Assembly: GCA_034435635.1 (NCBI GenBank) | Contig: DAOTWY010000040.1 | Coordinates: 1 to 64,000 of the forward strand | Direction of reading: 5' to 3' | Origin: DAOTWY01 sp003696565 | GTDB lineage: Bacteria; Chloroflexota; Anaerolineae; Aggregatilineales; Phototrophicaceae | DNA length: 64,000 nt | Shown here: one piece after another, positions 15,027-24,668 of the stretch | Layout of the letters: the number at the start of each line of letters is the position of its first letter | Position numbering within the stretch: position 1 is the stretch's first letter | Position numbers and translations under genes: made by a program | The notes under the pieces: generated by a model | The model's input: the letters and a program-made list of their open reading frames with translations, nothing else | Told to the model about the DNA's origin: nothing | Database searches by the model: none

Positions 15027-16967
15027 ATGAGACGTGCAATACTGTTGTTTTTGTTGCTGTGGTCATTTTCTGCATTCGCACAAGCCACGGAAGAATACAC
15101 TGGTTATATGGGAGATGATGTCCCTAATGATCAGTACCGTATCTCGCTCAATGCTGGGCAAACCGTCACCATTACAGCCGAAGCAACGAGCGGTAATTTG
15201 GATACTTATATTTGGCTTGCTGATACGAGTGGGAATATTCTTGTCGAAAATGATGATCGCGCGCCGGGAGACCTCAATTCATTGTTGATCTATACAGCCG
15301 TTGATGCCGGAGAATACGTTGTATGGGTGAGCAATATTCAAGGAACGAGTGGGGATTATCGCCTGATAATTGCTTATGATGCAGCCAATCAATCACAACC
15401 AAGTGGTGATTTCCAGGCACAAACCGCTTTACAAGATGCACAGCAATTTACAGGTTATATGGCTGATGATGTCCCGGATGATCGCTATCCTGTTTATCTT
15501 GAGGCGGGTCAAGGGATTGTGGCAACTGCTGACCGCACCAGTGGTGATTTGGATACAGTTGTGGTGATTGAAGACCCCACTGGCGATGTTGTGGCGATGA
15601 ATGATGATCGTGACCTGAACGACTTAAATTCCCGTGCTGCTTATGTGGCACAAACTAGTGGAGAACACACTGTCATCGTGAGTAATTACGAAGGTTCTAG
15701 CGGTGACTATTTATTACAAATTGCTATCGTCACTGCAGAAGAAGCCGAAGCCGTTAGCCGCATTGAGCTGAGTGGCTCAGTTCAATATTATGATACAGAA
15801 CATTTTCGTATCCATTACACATTAGAAGGGGATGATGCCACCACAACAGATTATGTCTTTGCTGTTGCTCAGGCATTAGAAGATACCTATGCCTTGCAAA
15901 TCACTACCTTGGATTGGGCAATCCCACCAGCGGATGGTGGACGCGGAGGCAATGACTTATATGATGTCTATGTAATGGACTTGGTTAATGATTATGATGG
16001 GGGCGATCTTGGATTTAATTCCCCAGAATATCCCTCTGCAGATAACCCTAATACCCCCGCCATAGAGGAATATGCTGTGCCCAGCTATCTTGTAATTGAT
16101 AATGACTATAATCTGAGCGATGTTGATGAACCCATTCGTTTAATGCGCGCGACTGTGGCTCATGAGTATCATCATGGAATTCAATTCGGTTTTGATCAAA
16201 ACGAATCACATGGTTGGTATTATGAGGCAACCGCTTCTTGGATGGAAACCATCACCTTCCCAGAGGACGAAGATGCAAGCGGCTATGTACAAAATGTCTA
16301 TTCTTACCCAGAAATATGCTTAGGGGCAGAAGGCGAAGCAGACCCCACAGAGGGCTTTTTAATGTATGGCTCTTGGCTGTTTATGCAATCCCTCAGTGAT
16401 GCGCATACCAAGCAGGTGATTAATGATTTATGGGCAAATATCGCTCAGTTAGAAGGTTGGGCTGCTCTAGAGGCAACTTTAGCCGCATATGACGATACAA
16501 TTGAGCAAGCGGTCACTCGTTATCATCTGCAAAATTTGATGCGTGATTATGATCTTGCACCAGCGTTTGATGGAGCAACCGTCTGGCTAGAAAATACGAT
16601 TAATGCTCCTGGAGATTGGTCATATACCGGGCGTGGTATTCAAGAATTAGCAGCAAATTATTTCAAGCTTGAGGTACCGGCGGGGCTATATACCGTGACA
16701 TTAAACGGCGCACCAACACTCCATGTTTGGGCTGTGGGTATTCAAGGTGAATCAGCAGATGCATTTTCGCTAGGTCAACAGGGTAGTGTGGATACAACCC
16801 CATATAATGAGATGTATCTTGTTGTTATCAACCAAGCTTATGATGATGATGTAAATGCTTGCGAGTATAGTAGTTATTCGCTTGATATTACAGTCGGCGG
16901 AGAATCGGTTCAATCACCCGTTTATCAGCTGAATCCGCGCCATTTCATCACATTACAAAGTCGTTGA
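15027..16967 (+). CDS. Secreted PPC-domain metalloprotease
   Basis: 646 residues with AGGAG before the start. A signal peptide ends near residue 18 (LLWSFSAFAQA). Two pre-peptidase C-terminal (PPC) domains follow (about 22-115 and 135-235); both contain the GDLDT.V/I and NDDR blocks of that Ca-binding-like jelly roll. The peptidase domain (about 250-480) has the zinc motif ATVAHEYHHGIQF and the downstream EATASWME, as in MXAN_6640-type putative metalloproteases, and a further beta domain to the end. It is exported and probably degrades external protein. It is closed by a strong terminator shared with sixA. Confidence 0.85.
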   Translation: MRRAILLFLLLWSFSAFAQATEEYTGYMGDDVPNDQYRISLNAGQTVTITAEATSGNLDTYIWLADTSGNILVENDDRAPGDLNSLLIYTAVDAGEYVVWVSNIQGTSGDYRLIIAYDAANQSQPSGDFQAQTALQDAQQFTGYMADDVPDDRYPVYLEAGQGIVATADRTSGDLDTVVVIEDPTGDVVAMNDDRDLNDLNSRAAYVAQTSGEHTVIVSNYEGSSGDYLLQIAIVTAEEAEAVSRIELSGSVQYYDTEHFRIHYTLEGDDATTTDYVFAVAQALEDTYALQITTLDWAIPPADGGRGGNDLYDVYVMDLVNDYDGGDLGFNSPEYPSADNPNTPAIEEYAVPSYLVIDNDYNLSDVDEPIRLMRATVAHEYHHGIQFGFDQNESHGWYYEATASWMETITFPEDEDASGYVQNVYSYPEICLGAEGEADPTEGFLMYGSWLFMQSLSDAHTKQVINDLWANIAQLEGWAALEATLAAYDDTIEQAVTRYHLQNLMRDYDLAPAFDGATVWLENTINAPGDWSYTGRGIQELAANYFKLEVPAGLYTVTLNGAPTLHVWAVGIQGESADAFSLGQQGSVDTTPYNEMYLVVINQAYDDDVNACEYSSYSLDITVGGESVQSPVYQLNPRHFITLQSR

Positions 16968-17005
16968 TTAAACAAATACAAATAACTATAAAATTCACCA
17001 CTTTT

Positions 17006-17039
17006 ACCGGGTTGGTCATACAATACCAGCCCGGTTTTT
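17006..17039. terminator. Bidirectional terminator
   Basis: ACCGGGTTGGT (17006-17016) pairs with ACCAGCCCGGT (17025-17035), with T-runs on both sides, between the convergent metalloprotease and sixA genes. Confidence 0.85.
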
Positions 17040-17508
17040 ACGATTTTGTAATGGCATCAAATATTTTGGGGGCAATCAACCAAACTAACATCCCACTTGA
17101 AGCTGTGATCAAATCTACCCGTGCCAGCCCTCCTTTTTTCATCTCAATTTGCGTACCCGTCAATTGGCTCACAACCTCGCTCATGCTTGGGTTATGTCCA
17201 ACGAGCATGATCTTCGTTTCAGTTGTTTTTCCCTTTAGTAGTTGATGGAGTAACATGAGGTTGAAGTCAAAATTTAGCTCATCTCGGATTTCGACGGAAG
17301 TGCCTAATGTGTCAGCCAGGATATCGGCTGTCTGCTTAGCACGGATTCGTGGACTGCTAAAAATATAATCGGGTTTTATCCCCAGGTTTTTTAGAACCGC
17401 TGCGGCGTTTTTGGTGCGGAATATCCCTTTTGGGGTTAATTGACGGTCATGATCGCTTAGACCGGCTTGATATTCTGCATCACCATGACGGAAAAAATAG
17501 AGAATCAT
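17038..17508 (-). CDS. sixA: Phosphohistidine phosphatase SixA-like
   Basis: 156 residues, AAGGGA nine bases before the ATG. It is a short histidine-phosphatase (phosphoglycerate mutase fold): the catalytic RHGDAE (R7, H8) at the start, LTPKGIFRTKNAA, the second conserved arginine region SSPRIRAKQTA (about residue 52-62) and the second catalytic histidine in MLVGHNPSMSE (about 106). The length fits SixA, which removes phosphate from histidine on phosphotransfer domains. Its stop codon lies inside the shared terminator. Confidence 0.88.
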   Translation of the reverse strand: MILYFFRHGDAEYQAGLSDHDRQLTPKGIFRTKNAAAVLKNLGIKPDYIFSSPRIRAKQTADILADTLGTSVEIRDELNFDFNLMLLHQLLKGKTTETKIMLVGHNPSMSEVVSQLTGTQIEMKKGGLARVDLITASSGMLVWLIAPKIFDAITKS

Positions 17509-17532
17509 GGTTTAATCCCTTCTATATAGAAT

Positions 17533-17556
17533 CAAAAAGGCGGCTTGTTGCCGCCC
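17533..17556 (-). terminator. Terminator of the Flp pilin gene
   Basis: GGCGGC (17539-17544) pairs with GCCGCC (17550-17555); on the - strand TTTTT follows. Confidence 0.9.
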
Positions 17557-17580
17557 TTTAGAGATTTGCCTCGGTACGGA

Positions 17581-17739
17581 CTAGCTGCCGCCACCCAGGT
17601 TCTTGAAGATGTTGGAGAACACGTTACCAACGACCGGACCAAGCAATGCGAGGATCACGATCACGACAACAGCAACCAATACCAGGATGAGAGCATATTC
17701 TACGAGACCCTGGCCTTCTTCTTGTGGTCTGTACAGCAT
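17581..17739 (-). CDS. Flp/Fap-type pilin (52 residues)
   Basis: A complete small Flp pilin. The N-terminus MLYRPQEEGQGLVEYALIL carries the conserved Flp processing site: cleavage is expected after a glycine, leaving GLVEYALIL with Glu at position 5. One long hydrophobic helix (VLVAVVVIVILALLG) follows and then a short polar end (NVFSNIFKNLGGGS). It has AAGGAG nine bases before the ATG, a near-consensus promoter (17792-17821) and its own terminator, so it is an isolated, probably strongly expressed unit. Tad secretion genes (ATPase, TadV peptidase, secretin) are not in the window. An antisense open frame across it is a shadow. Confidence 0.9.
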   Translation of the reverse strand: MLYRPQEEGQGLVEYALILVLVAVVVIVILALLGPVVGNVFSNIFKNLGGGS

Positions 17740-17791
17740 GATAATTTCTCCTTATAAATCTTATGATAACTGCTTCATGCAGCTTGGTAAC

Positions 17792-17821
17792 ATCATATCA
17801 CAAGTTTTCATTAAATGTCAA
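17792..17821 (-). promoter_or_regulatory. Near-consensus promoter of the Flp pilin
   Basis: On the - strand TTGACA (17816-17821) and TATGAT (17792-17797) are 18 bases apart, with a TG just before the -10 (extended). A small hairpin (CTGC/GCAG, about 17769-17781) sits in the leader. Confidence 0.75.
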
Positions 17822-17926
17822 AGGGTTTAGAAAAAATTTTACAAATCTTAACATCAACATTTCATTTTAGTCTATATCCCGTTTTTAGCCTCATATTTCT
17901 TCATAAACCCTTCATTTTTGAATATT

Positions 17927-18349
17927 TTAATCTGTTTTAGGGCTTGATGGCATCTGATCTAAATACTTTTTTAATTCATCTAAATGCTTTTTTAATGGTG
18001 TGTTTGGTACCATTTCACTACTTTCAAGCAGGCGTTGTAGGGCATATTGATCGTTCATATTGGTGGCATGAATGGTCAATGCGCTGTGTTCTGTCAGATG
18101 TTTTAATAGGTACGGATATTCCTGTGTCAGATGATACACAATCCCCTTTACAATAACTGTTGCTGACTGATTCCGCCCATCCACCTTCACAGTGATCTCA
18201 TTTGTTGTATTAAGTATTTCTAATGTGTTTTGGGCAATTGGCACACCCGCCTGAATCCAATCCCGTAAATCTTGATGTGGCAGCTCTGGTGGTTTTTCTC
18301 CTTTTAGTGTTAACCACAATGCCTTAAAAAATAACTTTATATTCCGCAT
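17927..18349 (-). CDS. Hypothetical protein, 140 residues
   Basis: AAGGGGATCA precedes the ATG. An amphipathic N-terminus (MRNIKLFFKALWLTLKG) suggests membrane association, followed by a mixed alpha/beta core (about 25-95, with a VKVDGRNQSATVIVKGIVYH hairpin) and a helical end (LKKHLDELKKYLDQM). No signal peptide, no cysteines and no recognised motifs. It is transcribed divergently from the first GT39 gene, 112 bases away, and may share its promoter region. Function unknown. Confidence 0.6.
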   Translation of the reverse strand: MRNIKLFFKALWLTLKGEKPPELPHQDLRDWIQAGVPIAQNTLEILNTTNEITVKVDGRNQSATVIVKGIVYHLTQEYPYLLKHLTEHSALTIHATNMNDQYALQRLLESSEMVPNTPLKKHLDELKKYLDQMPSSPKTD

Positions 18350-18461
18350 TGATCCCCTTCATAGCCAACCAACGATTACCCACCGTATTATAGACCGAAC
18401 CTTGACGTTAAGAAAGACATTTCCTTATGATGTCTGCGCGAAGTAGACAAAGGGACAAAAT

Positions 18462-20987
18462 ATGCCAGATTGGTTAATAGAGACACTTAATGCCTTACCG
18501 GCTGTGTTGTTGATGATAGGCGTTGGGTTACCTTGGGCGTTAGTTGTCTTACCGCGTCAGGATTGGGCGGATCGGGTGATGGTTGCCTGTTTAACGCTGG
18601 GTTTTGGACCAGCACTTGTAACGCTCTGGATGTTTATTTTAGGTACAATTGGACAGGACGCGACCCCTAACGCAGGTGATTCGCCTAATCCCATGCAGAC
18701 GCGGGCTGTAGCACTCGTTGGTGGGGAAAACTTGTTGCGTCCAGAATTGATCCTTATGGGCATCATTCCTATAATGCTGCTCGGCGGGGCTTTAGCATGG
18801 CATAAATGGCGTACGACCACCCCCCAATCCAAACATAGCCAACCACTCGCACCAGATGAAAAAGTTCTAATTGCCTTGATTGTTGTGGCGACGATTATCC
18901 GCGGTTTGATTACAACCTGGGTTGGGTTTGGTGCATGGGATGAGCTATGGGTCTATGGCTATCAGGGGCGAATTTATACACTGCTCGGTTTTATTCCTTC
19001 TGATATTGGATATTATCCCCAATTCCTTCCGTTACAATACGCTTATGCCCAAATCATGAGTGCCGGTGAAATTGCCGACCACGCGGCACGAGTGGTCTTG
19101 CCTTTTCTTCAAGTCGGGAGTATTTTGGCGGCTTATGTGTTAGGTGCGCGGTTGTTCAATCGCCGTACTGGGATATTTGCCGCCGCGCTTTGGGCGTTGT
19201 ATCCGCATTTTGGCTATTGGTCACGGGTGGGTGATTTAGAGATCGTATTGACTTTTAGCTTTACGGCATCCGCTGCCTTTTTCTTGATGGCATGGTTAAA
19301 TCACAACCGCCGTTATGCATTCATTGCAGGGTTGTTTTTGGGCATTGCTATGTGGACAAAACCGACTGCTGGTGCGTTTATTTGGGCGGTGATATTGTTA
19401 GTCGTTGTCGAATTTATTCGTGTGCGTGGAGATTGGCGGGCGTGGTTGCCGCGGTTTCAATTGGCTGTCATCACGGGGGTAGCCTGCATACCTCTTGGGG
19501 CGTTATGGTATGTTCGTAATATTCTGATTGGACATGATCCTATTGTTATGCCACCAAGCTATTGGAATGACCTCGCTACACGTGGCGGGCATTTATTCGG
19601 CTGGTATTTATTGGGTCTATCTTTGCTCATTCTTTATCTGTTTACGCAACATTACCGTCCTAATTGGCGTAATGTGTTACTTGGTAGTAGTTTGATTGCC
19701 CTTGCAGTGATCCGCACAATTTTACACCCAGGACGTATGTCCTTATTAGAAAGCGCGCTGTTGATTTTGGGTGTGGTTATCCTTACCTTTGTGATTTTGG
19801 ATTACGCTTTTGCACACGTAGATTCAAAATTGCTTGGCAAAATTGGCTGGTCACAGTTAATTGTTTTGCCATATTTTGTGACGTGGTTTTATTCTTATAG
19901 CTATCATTATCGCTTGTCGTTTCCCATCGTACCATTGATGATCCTCCCAACTGCTGCCTTATTGGCACATTGGCTTAAACCGGATTGGATTGCCACATGG
20001 CGTTTTCCACGTCGTTTGATGTATGCAACTGCTGTTGTGCTGCTTGCTTTGCCGGGGATTGCTGTTTCGGTTTATGATGACGCGCTTGGTTGGGATTGGT
20101 TGTGGACAATTCCACCGGAAGGAGATTATTCACAAGCGGCTTTATTAGGGGTGGTGGATCATTTGCAAACATACATAGATACACATGACCAGCCACCGGT
20201 TGTGATCGCACCAGGTATGCAAACATTGCCTTTTTTCTTTCCGCTATTAGATATTCGTACTACCGACACGCCAATGGAAACGCGCCAATTACATGGCGCA
20301 ACACATTTTATTTATGGTACTGTTGAAACACCTTATCAATATCGACTGGCTGGTATAGAACCAGATTTCCCAGGGGAGCGATTGCCATATTGGAGTCAGA
20401 TGTTTGCCAGCTTGTATCGCGAAAATGTGGCAGAGCCTTTTGTCGTGTTTGAAGACCCAGCGTTCAGCTATACTATTTTTGAATTACATCCACAAGACCG
20501 TTTTTCTCCCCCAGCACTGATGCCACAAGTCCAATTTGAAGATGAAATTATATTTGGTGGCTTCGCGCGGTTTATTGGCTATTCCTATTCTGATACACTT
20601 TTAGTCTATAACCCAGATCACATCGACCTGCATATGGTCTTTGAGGTGTTAGCACCTGTGCCAGATGATTATTTCATGTTTGTTCATCTCGTCCACAAGG
20701 ATGACCCTAACACACGCTTAGGCGGCGCAGATGGTCCGGTTCGTTACAGCTATCGTACACCGGTTTATTATTCCACCCGCTTTTGGGAAGTTGGAGAATA
20801 TGTTATTGATCGACGTGGCTTCTGGTATGATCCAATGGGGCAGTGGGGGGATGATGATTTCCGCATCCGCATTGGATTTTATAGCCAAACAGATGGACAC
20901 CGCGCCCCATTAACCATTAATGGAGAACCAGCCGGGGATGCGTTCACCTTGCCTACAGCGTTTAGCGTTCCCATGCCCCCAAGATAA
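18462..20987 (+). CDS. GT39/ArnT-like membrane glycosyltransferase (large form)
   Basis: 841 residues, AAGGGAC before the ATG. About 12-13 membrane helices fill residues 1-560. The first large external loop carries the WDE motif (GFGAWDELWVYGY), the expected catalytic acid of protein O-mannosyltransferase-like (GT39/GT83) enzymes that use polyprenyl-phosphate sugars. The C-terminal 250 residues are soluble and extracytoplasmic, ending in a beta-sandwich that includes FVHLVHKDD and FWEVGEYVIDRRG. It is the most divergent of the five in the cluster. Its last 26 bases overlap the 3' end of the convergent gene. Confidence 0.8.
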   Translation: MPDWLIETLNALPAVLLMIGVGLPWALVVLPRQDWADRVMVACLTLGFGPALVTLWMFILGTIGQDATPNAGDSPNPMQTRAVALVGGENLLRPELILMGIIPIMLLGGALAWHKWRTTTPQSKHSQPLAPDEKVLIALIVVATIIRGLITTWVGFGAWDELWVYGYQGRIYTLLGFIPSDIGYYPQFLPLQYAYAQIMSAGEIADHAARVVLPFLQVGSILAAYVLGARLFNRRTGIFAAALWALYPHFGYWSRVGDLEIVLTFSFTASAAFFLMAWLNHNRRYAFIAGLFLGIAMWTKPTAGAFIWAVILLVVVEFIRVRGDWRAWLPRFQLAVITGVACIPLGALWYVRNILIGHDPIVMPPSYWNDLATRGGHLFGWYLLGLSLLILYLFTQHYRPNWRNVLLGSSLIALAVIRTILHPGRMSLLESALLILGVVILTFVILDYAFAHVDSKLLGKIGWSQLIVLPYFVTWFYSYSYHYRLSFPIVPLMILPTAALLAHWLKPDWIATWRFPRRLMYATAVVLLALPGIAVSVYDDALGWDWLWTIPPEGDYSQAALLGVVDHLQTYIDTHDQPPVVIAPGMQTLPFFFPLLDIRTTDTPMETRQLHGATHFIYGTVETPYQYRLAGIEPDFPGERLPYWSQMFASLYRENVAEPFVVFEDPAFSYTIFELHPQDRFSPPALMPQVQFEDEIIFGGFARFIGYSYSDTLLVYNPDHIDLHMVFEVLAPVPDDYFMFVHLVHKDDPNTRLGGADGPVRYSYRTPVYYSTRFWEVGEYVIDRRGFWYDPMGQWGDDDFRIRIGFYSQTDGHRAPLTINGEPAGDAFTLPTAFSVPMPPR

Positions 20988-22734
20988 CACTCCGCTCCCC
21001 GTTTTGTGTTGGTATATCTTGAATCTCCGGGGTGAAGTGATAGACCTTCACCCCGATTGTATAAATACCGGTTGATAACGTATCTATGCCCTGTGGAGTA
21101 CGTGGATCATAAATAACTTCACCTGGTTGCCACGTTTGTGTTGAACGGGGTGGGGGAGAATCCAACTGGGCAACCAACACCCCATCATGATTTAACAGAT
21201 AAACTGAAACAACATAGTCCGTTGATAATGCGCGATCTGTTTCCCACCATAAATCTACCCGACCAGTTGGGGTTACTTCAAATGCACGTAGAATCATGCC
21301 GTTTTCAAAGGTGGCAACTGTTTCATCTGGCAAAATATCATACCGATAAACATCAATTTCGCTGCCAAGATGCTGATATGGGCGTGTCATGGTGCGGGTA
21401 AACCCTGCCGCATCCAATTTATCTAAAATTCCATCATCCGGGCTGAAAAACGTGACCCAAGCCGTTATAACATCGGTTTGTATATCAACTTGTTGTGCCA
21501 ATAAATCCGGTAGGAAAACCTCATAATAATCGTAACGGGGCATATCGCTCCATACCGGAAAACTACTGATCTGCATCCCAGGCGGCAGTTGATGATCGTA
21601 ATAATAAAGCAAGGCGGATTCCTCAAAGCCCACTTCCATCAATGCTAATTCACCAGGTTGGGCATATTCAGCAATTAAATGCGTGATGCGATGCCACGGC
21701 ACTTTAATCCGATACCAGTCGACGGTGGTGGTGCCATAAAATAGCAACGCCATGACAATCACAATCTGCCCACGTCGGCTTAAGTTAGCTATGCCCAGCG
21801 CAATCAAAAGGCAAATTGGTAGGGTAATCTGAACCATCCGCCGCGCCAATAACACCGCTTCTTCATGTCCTAAGGCGAACGTCCCCGCAACTGGTACGAT
21901 GATTAGTCCGGCTAGCAATACTGTCGGGGCGAGTGGGCGGATAGCAATGCGCTCTTTGACGACCCATACCATACCGAATAACAATAGTAACAGTGTCAAT
22001 GCCCAAACTTGACCAAACCATTTTTCACGGAAATCTAACAGAATGTCCCAGTTTTGTGATGTGGCGCAATTAACACACACTGCATCATCAGCAAATTGCT
22101 GCAAAGTTACCCCAAAAAACCATGGGGCAAACACCAACCCACTAACGATTAAGGCAAATATTCCCCGCCATTTATTTTTTGCAAATATTAGGAGGTGAAT
22201 CCCTTGCACAATCAACACAAATGCGCCGAAGTAATGTGTATAAATCAACAAAATATTGGCAATTACCCAGGGGAGTATCTTACCAAGCCGCAAAAATCGT
22301 AGATAAAACCATGTGCTACATGCCGCAAACAATACATGCCAAGTATACATGCGGAGTTCCTGTGCCATGTAATTCTCTGCATCTGCCAGTGCCATCATCA
22401 ACATGGCAAGCAGTGGTAAGTTCTTAACGTTAGGGCGATACCGTGTGAGTTCCCGCCCGATTTGAAAAACAACGGCTAATGACACCATAGACGGCAGCAT
22501 TGACCACCATCGCAACGCAAGTATGGAATCACCGGTTAGTTTTTCCCAAATGTGGAGTGTATAAAAATAAAACGGCGGATGACGATCTCCCAAGAGTGCA
22601 TCAAATAGCGGGACTTTAAATGTGTAATAGACAAAGCCCTCATCTGTCCATAAGGCAGGACCGTCGATATTGATGATTCGTGTGATTGCCGCTAAGAGTA
22701 AGATTGCTGTTGCTAGTATCAAAGTTCTTCGCAT
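20962..22734 (-). CDS. GT39-type membrane glycosyltransferase with C-terminal beta domain
   Basis: 590 residues. An N-terminal anchor helix leads to the catalytic loop ALWTDEGFVYY...GDRHPPFYFY; DE is the expected catalytic acid and RHPP is conserved among bacterial relatives. About ten more helices follow to residue 370. The soluble C-terminal part contains the block ENGMILRAFEV...RVDLWWET, shared with the next two enzymes. Likely role: transfer of a sugar from polyprenyl phosphate to lipid, glycan or protein on the outer face of the membrane. Its TATAAT box lies only eight bases before the ATG, so the mRNA may be leaderless. Confidence 0.85.
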   Translation of the reverse strand: MRRTLILATAILLLAAITRIINIDGPALWTDEGFVYYTFKVPLFDALLGDRHPPFYFYTLHIWEKLTGDSILALRWWSMLPSMVSLAVVFQIGRELTRYRPNVKNLPLLAMLMMALADAENYMAQELRMYTWHVLFAACSTWFYLRFLRLGKILPWVIANILLIYTHYFGAFVLIVQGIHLLIFAKNKWRGIFALIVSGLVFAPWFFGVTLQQFADDAVCVNCATSQNWDILLDFREKWFGQVWALTLLLLLFGMVWVVKERIAIRPLAPTVLLAGLIIVPVAGTFALGHEEAVLLARRMVQITLPICLLIALGIANLSRRGQIVIVMALLFYGTTTVDWYRIKVPWHRITHLIAEYAQPGELALMEVGFEESALLYYYDHQLPPGMQISSFPVWSDMPRYDYYEVFLPDLLAQQVDIQTDVITAWVTFFSPDDGILDKLDAAGFTRTMTRPYQHLGSEIDVYRYDILPDETVATFENGMILRAFEVTPTGRVDLWWETDRALSTDYVVSVYLLNHDGVLVAQLDSPPPRSTQTWQPGEVIYDPRTPQGIDTLSTGIYTIGVKVYHFTPEIQDIPTQNGERSVILGAWER

Positions 22735-22742
22735 GAGGCGGC

Positions 22743-22771
22743 ATTATACTATAGTTGGCGAAAGACCGTAA
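22743..22771 (-). promoter_or_regulatory. Promoter next to a start codon (leaderless candidate)
   Basis: On the - strand TTACGG (22766-22771) and TATAAT (22743-22748) are 17 bases apart. The ATG (22734) is eight bases after the -10 box and no Shine-Dalgarno site fits between them. Confidence 0.45.
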
Positions 22772-22780
22772 GACATTGAT

Positions 22781-24586
22781 CTAACCTTCAATCGTGAGCC
22801 ACGGGGTACTTTGCGAAGTTGGGATGTCAATGATTGCATTGGGTGTCCATTGATATACCTTCACGATGATTTCATACTCACCTGGCAAGCTATCTGATAA
22901 CAAATCAAGCCATTTGCCATCATACACTACGCCCTGGTTAAGCATTGCCGCACTGATTGGTGAATCTTTTTGGGCGATTACTTGTCCACTTTGATCTAAA
23001 ATGACAACAGATGTCGTGTAATCTGCATCGAGTTGTGTGGTTGTTTCCCACCATAAATCCACTCGTAATGCTTCCAGATCAACCTCAGCCGCCCGCAAAA
23101 CCATACCGTTTTGATAACTTCCTCGCGCTGAATCCGGTAGGAAGTCATAGCGATATAGATGAATTGCGTTCCCAAGGTGATCGGTCACAATATCCATTGT
23201 GCGGTGATAATTTGCTGCTTCTAACCGTTGTAACAATGTATCATCTTTACTCCAGAAGACTACCCATGCCGTTGCTACGTCACCTGTTCGGTTTTGCTGA
23301 TTATACGGTAATAGCACATTGGGCAGGTATAAATCGTAATAAGTTGGATGATCGGTAATCTCATTAATTGTCCGATCTCCTAAGAAGGGGAATGAACTAA
23401 ATAATGCACCTTCTGGCATCCCACGTTGCCAATAATATTTCATGGGGTATTGTCCAACTTCTACCTGTGGTAAATACAAATCCCCCGGCTGTCCTAATGT
23501 CAACGCTGGTTGAGCGATGATATTCCAGGGTTCTTTGATGCGATAGTAATCTACAGTAGAAACACCATATAACGTCAGTGCGCAAACCAACAACACACGG
23601 CTCAAACGATCCACCCGCGCTAATCCATATGCCACCATCAATGCAATTGCCGGCGCGACAATCAACAACTTCCGTTCTGTTAATAATGCGGCAAAAAGAT
23701 TACCAAAGAACAGCACACCAAACGGTATCGCAAACCACATCACAACTAAGAATGCCTTGCCTCGGTTCTTGCCTGGTATCAGCAAGCCGCCAATACCCAA
23801 TACAGCTAACACCAACATCAAAGACCACATGGCACCCAAGTAGCTATCTCGTAAGGCAAGGAATGTTTGCCAATTGGATGGAATCGCAAACGGCAGGCTA
23901 TGATCAATCGCGTTTTTTGCTTGTGGAATGGTGACAAATAAAAACCAGGGCAGCAGTAAAAGCCCACTTAACGCCAGCCACGCTACCCCTTCAACACGCT
24001 TTCTGCCGCGTGAAAACAGCAAAATATGCATCCCTTGAATTGCCGGAATAAACACACCTTGATAATGGGTATAAACCAGTGCGGTGATACCACCTGCCCA
24101 CAATATGCCGCCGCTGCGATCTCCGCGTCGTAACCATCGCAGATACATCCACATGCTGAACGTAGCAAAAAATGTATACAGTGAATAATTCCGTGCTTCT
24201 TGTGCTAAAAAAATTTCCGCATCAGAAAGGGTGAGCATCAAAGCTGCCAGGATGGGCATACTGGTCAGCTCTGCTTCTTGATAGACAAGTTCACGTCCAA
24301 TGCGGTAGATAAATGCTACCGTCCCCAGGCTAATCAAAGCTGAAAGATACCGCAACGCCAATGCTGAATCGCCGGTCAACGTGATCCAACCTCGTAGAAT
24401 CACATAATACAATGGCGGGTGGGTATCTGTCGAAATGCGCGGAAACATATCATCCTGAATCACAATGTTCCAGGCGAATGCTTCATCAAACCAAATGCTC
24501 TGTTGTGTGATGTGATAAATCCGCAGGCTTGCTGCCAAGAGCAATACCAGCACTACCCAGCGGAGTTGAATACGTTTTGATGTCAT
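22781..24586 (-). CDS. GT39-type membrane glycosyltransferase with C-terminal beta domain
   Basis: 601 residues. Same build as the neighbouring gene: catalytic loop SIWFDEAFAWN with STDTHPPLYYV (about residues 30-60), about eleven membrane helices to residue 385, then a soluble domain with QNGMVLRAAEV...RVDLWWET and a final VKVYQWTPNAI strand. Tandem with and 47 bases upstream of the 20962-22734 gene on the same strand; the two are likely recent-ish paralogues. No good ribosome site is visible before the ATG. Divergent from the related gene at 24669. Substrate unknown. Confidence 0.85.
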   Translation of the reverse strand: MTSKRIQLRWVVLVLLLAASLRIYHITQQSIWFDEAFAWNIVIQDDMFPRISTDTHPPLYYVILRGWITLTGDSALALRYLSALISLGTVAFIYRIGRELVYQEAELTSMPILAALMLTLSDAEIFLAQEARNYSLYTFFATFSMWMYLRWLRRGDRSGGILWAGGITALVYTHYQGVFIPAIQGMHILLFSRGRKRVEGVAWLALSGLLLLPWFLFVTIPQAKNAIDHSLPFAIPSNWQTFLALRDSYLGAMWSLMLVLAVLGIGGLLIPGKNRGKAFLVVMWFAIPFGVLFFGNLFAALLTERKLLIVAPAIALMVAYGLARVDRLSRVLLVCALTLYGVSTVDYYRIKEPWNIIAQPALTLGQPGDLYLPQVEVGQYPMKYYWQRGMPEGALFSSFPFLGDRTINEITDHPTYYDLYLPNVLLPYNQQNRTGDVATAWVVFWSKDDTLLQRLEAANYHRTMDIVTDHLGNAIHLYRYDFLPDSARGSYQNGMVLRAAEVDLEALRVDLWWETTTQLDADYTTSVVILDQSGQVIAQKDSPISAAMLNQGVVYDGKWLDLLSDSLPGEYEIIVKVYQWTPNAIIDIPTSQSTPWLTIEG

Positions 24587-24668
24587 GTGCAGGAATCTAT
24601 CACGGAGATAATTCTTCCGCTATGGTTAGTTCTAGACTGGTCAGGTATCCTAATGTCTGGAGGATATA

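Noticed and set aside
17545..17830. Two + strand frames of 70-75 residues
   Set aside because: They are antisense to the Flp pilin and its promoter; the pilin has all expression signals.
23578..23934. 118-residue + strand frame
   Set aside because: It is the antisense shadow of the GT39 gene at 22781-24586, with no ribosome site and implausible composition.
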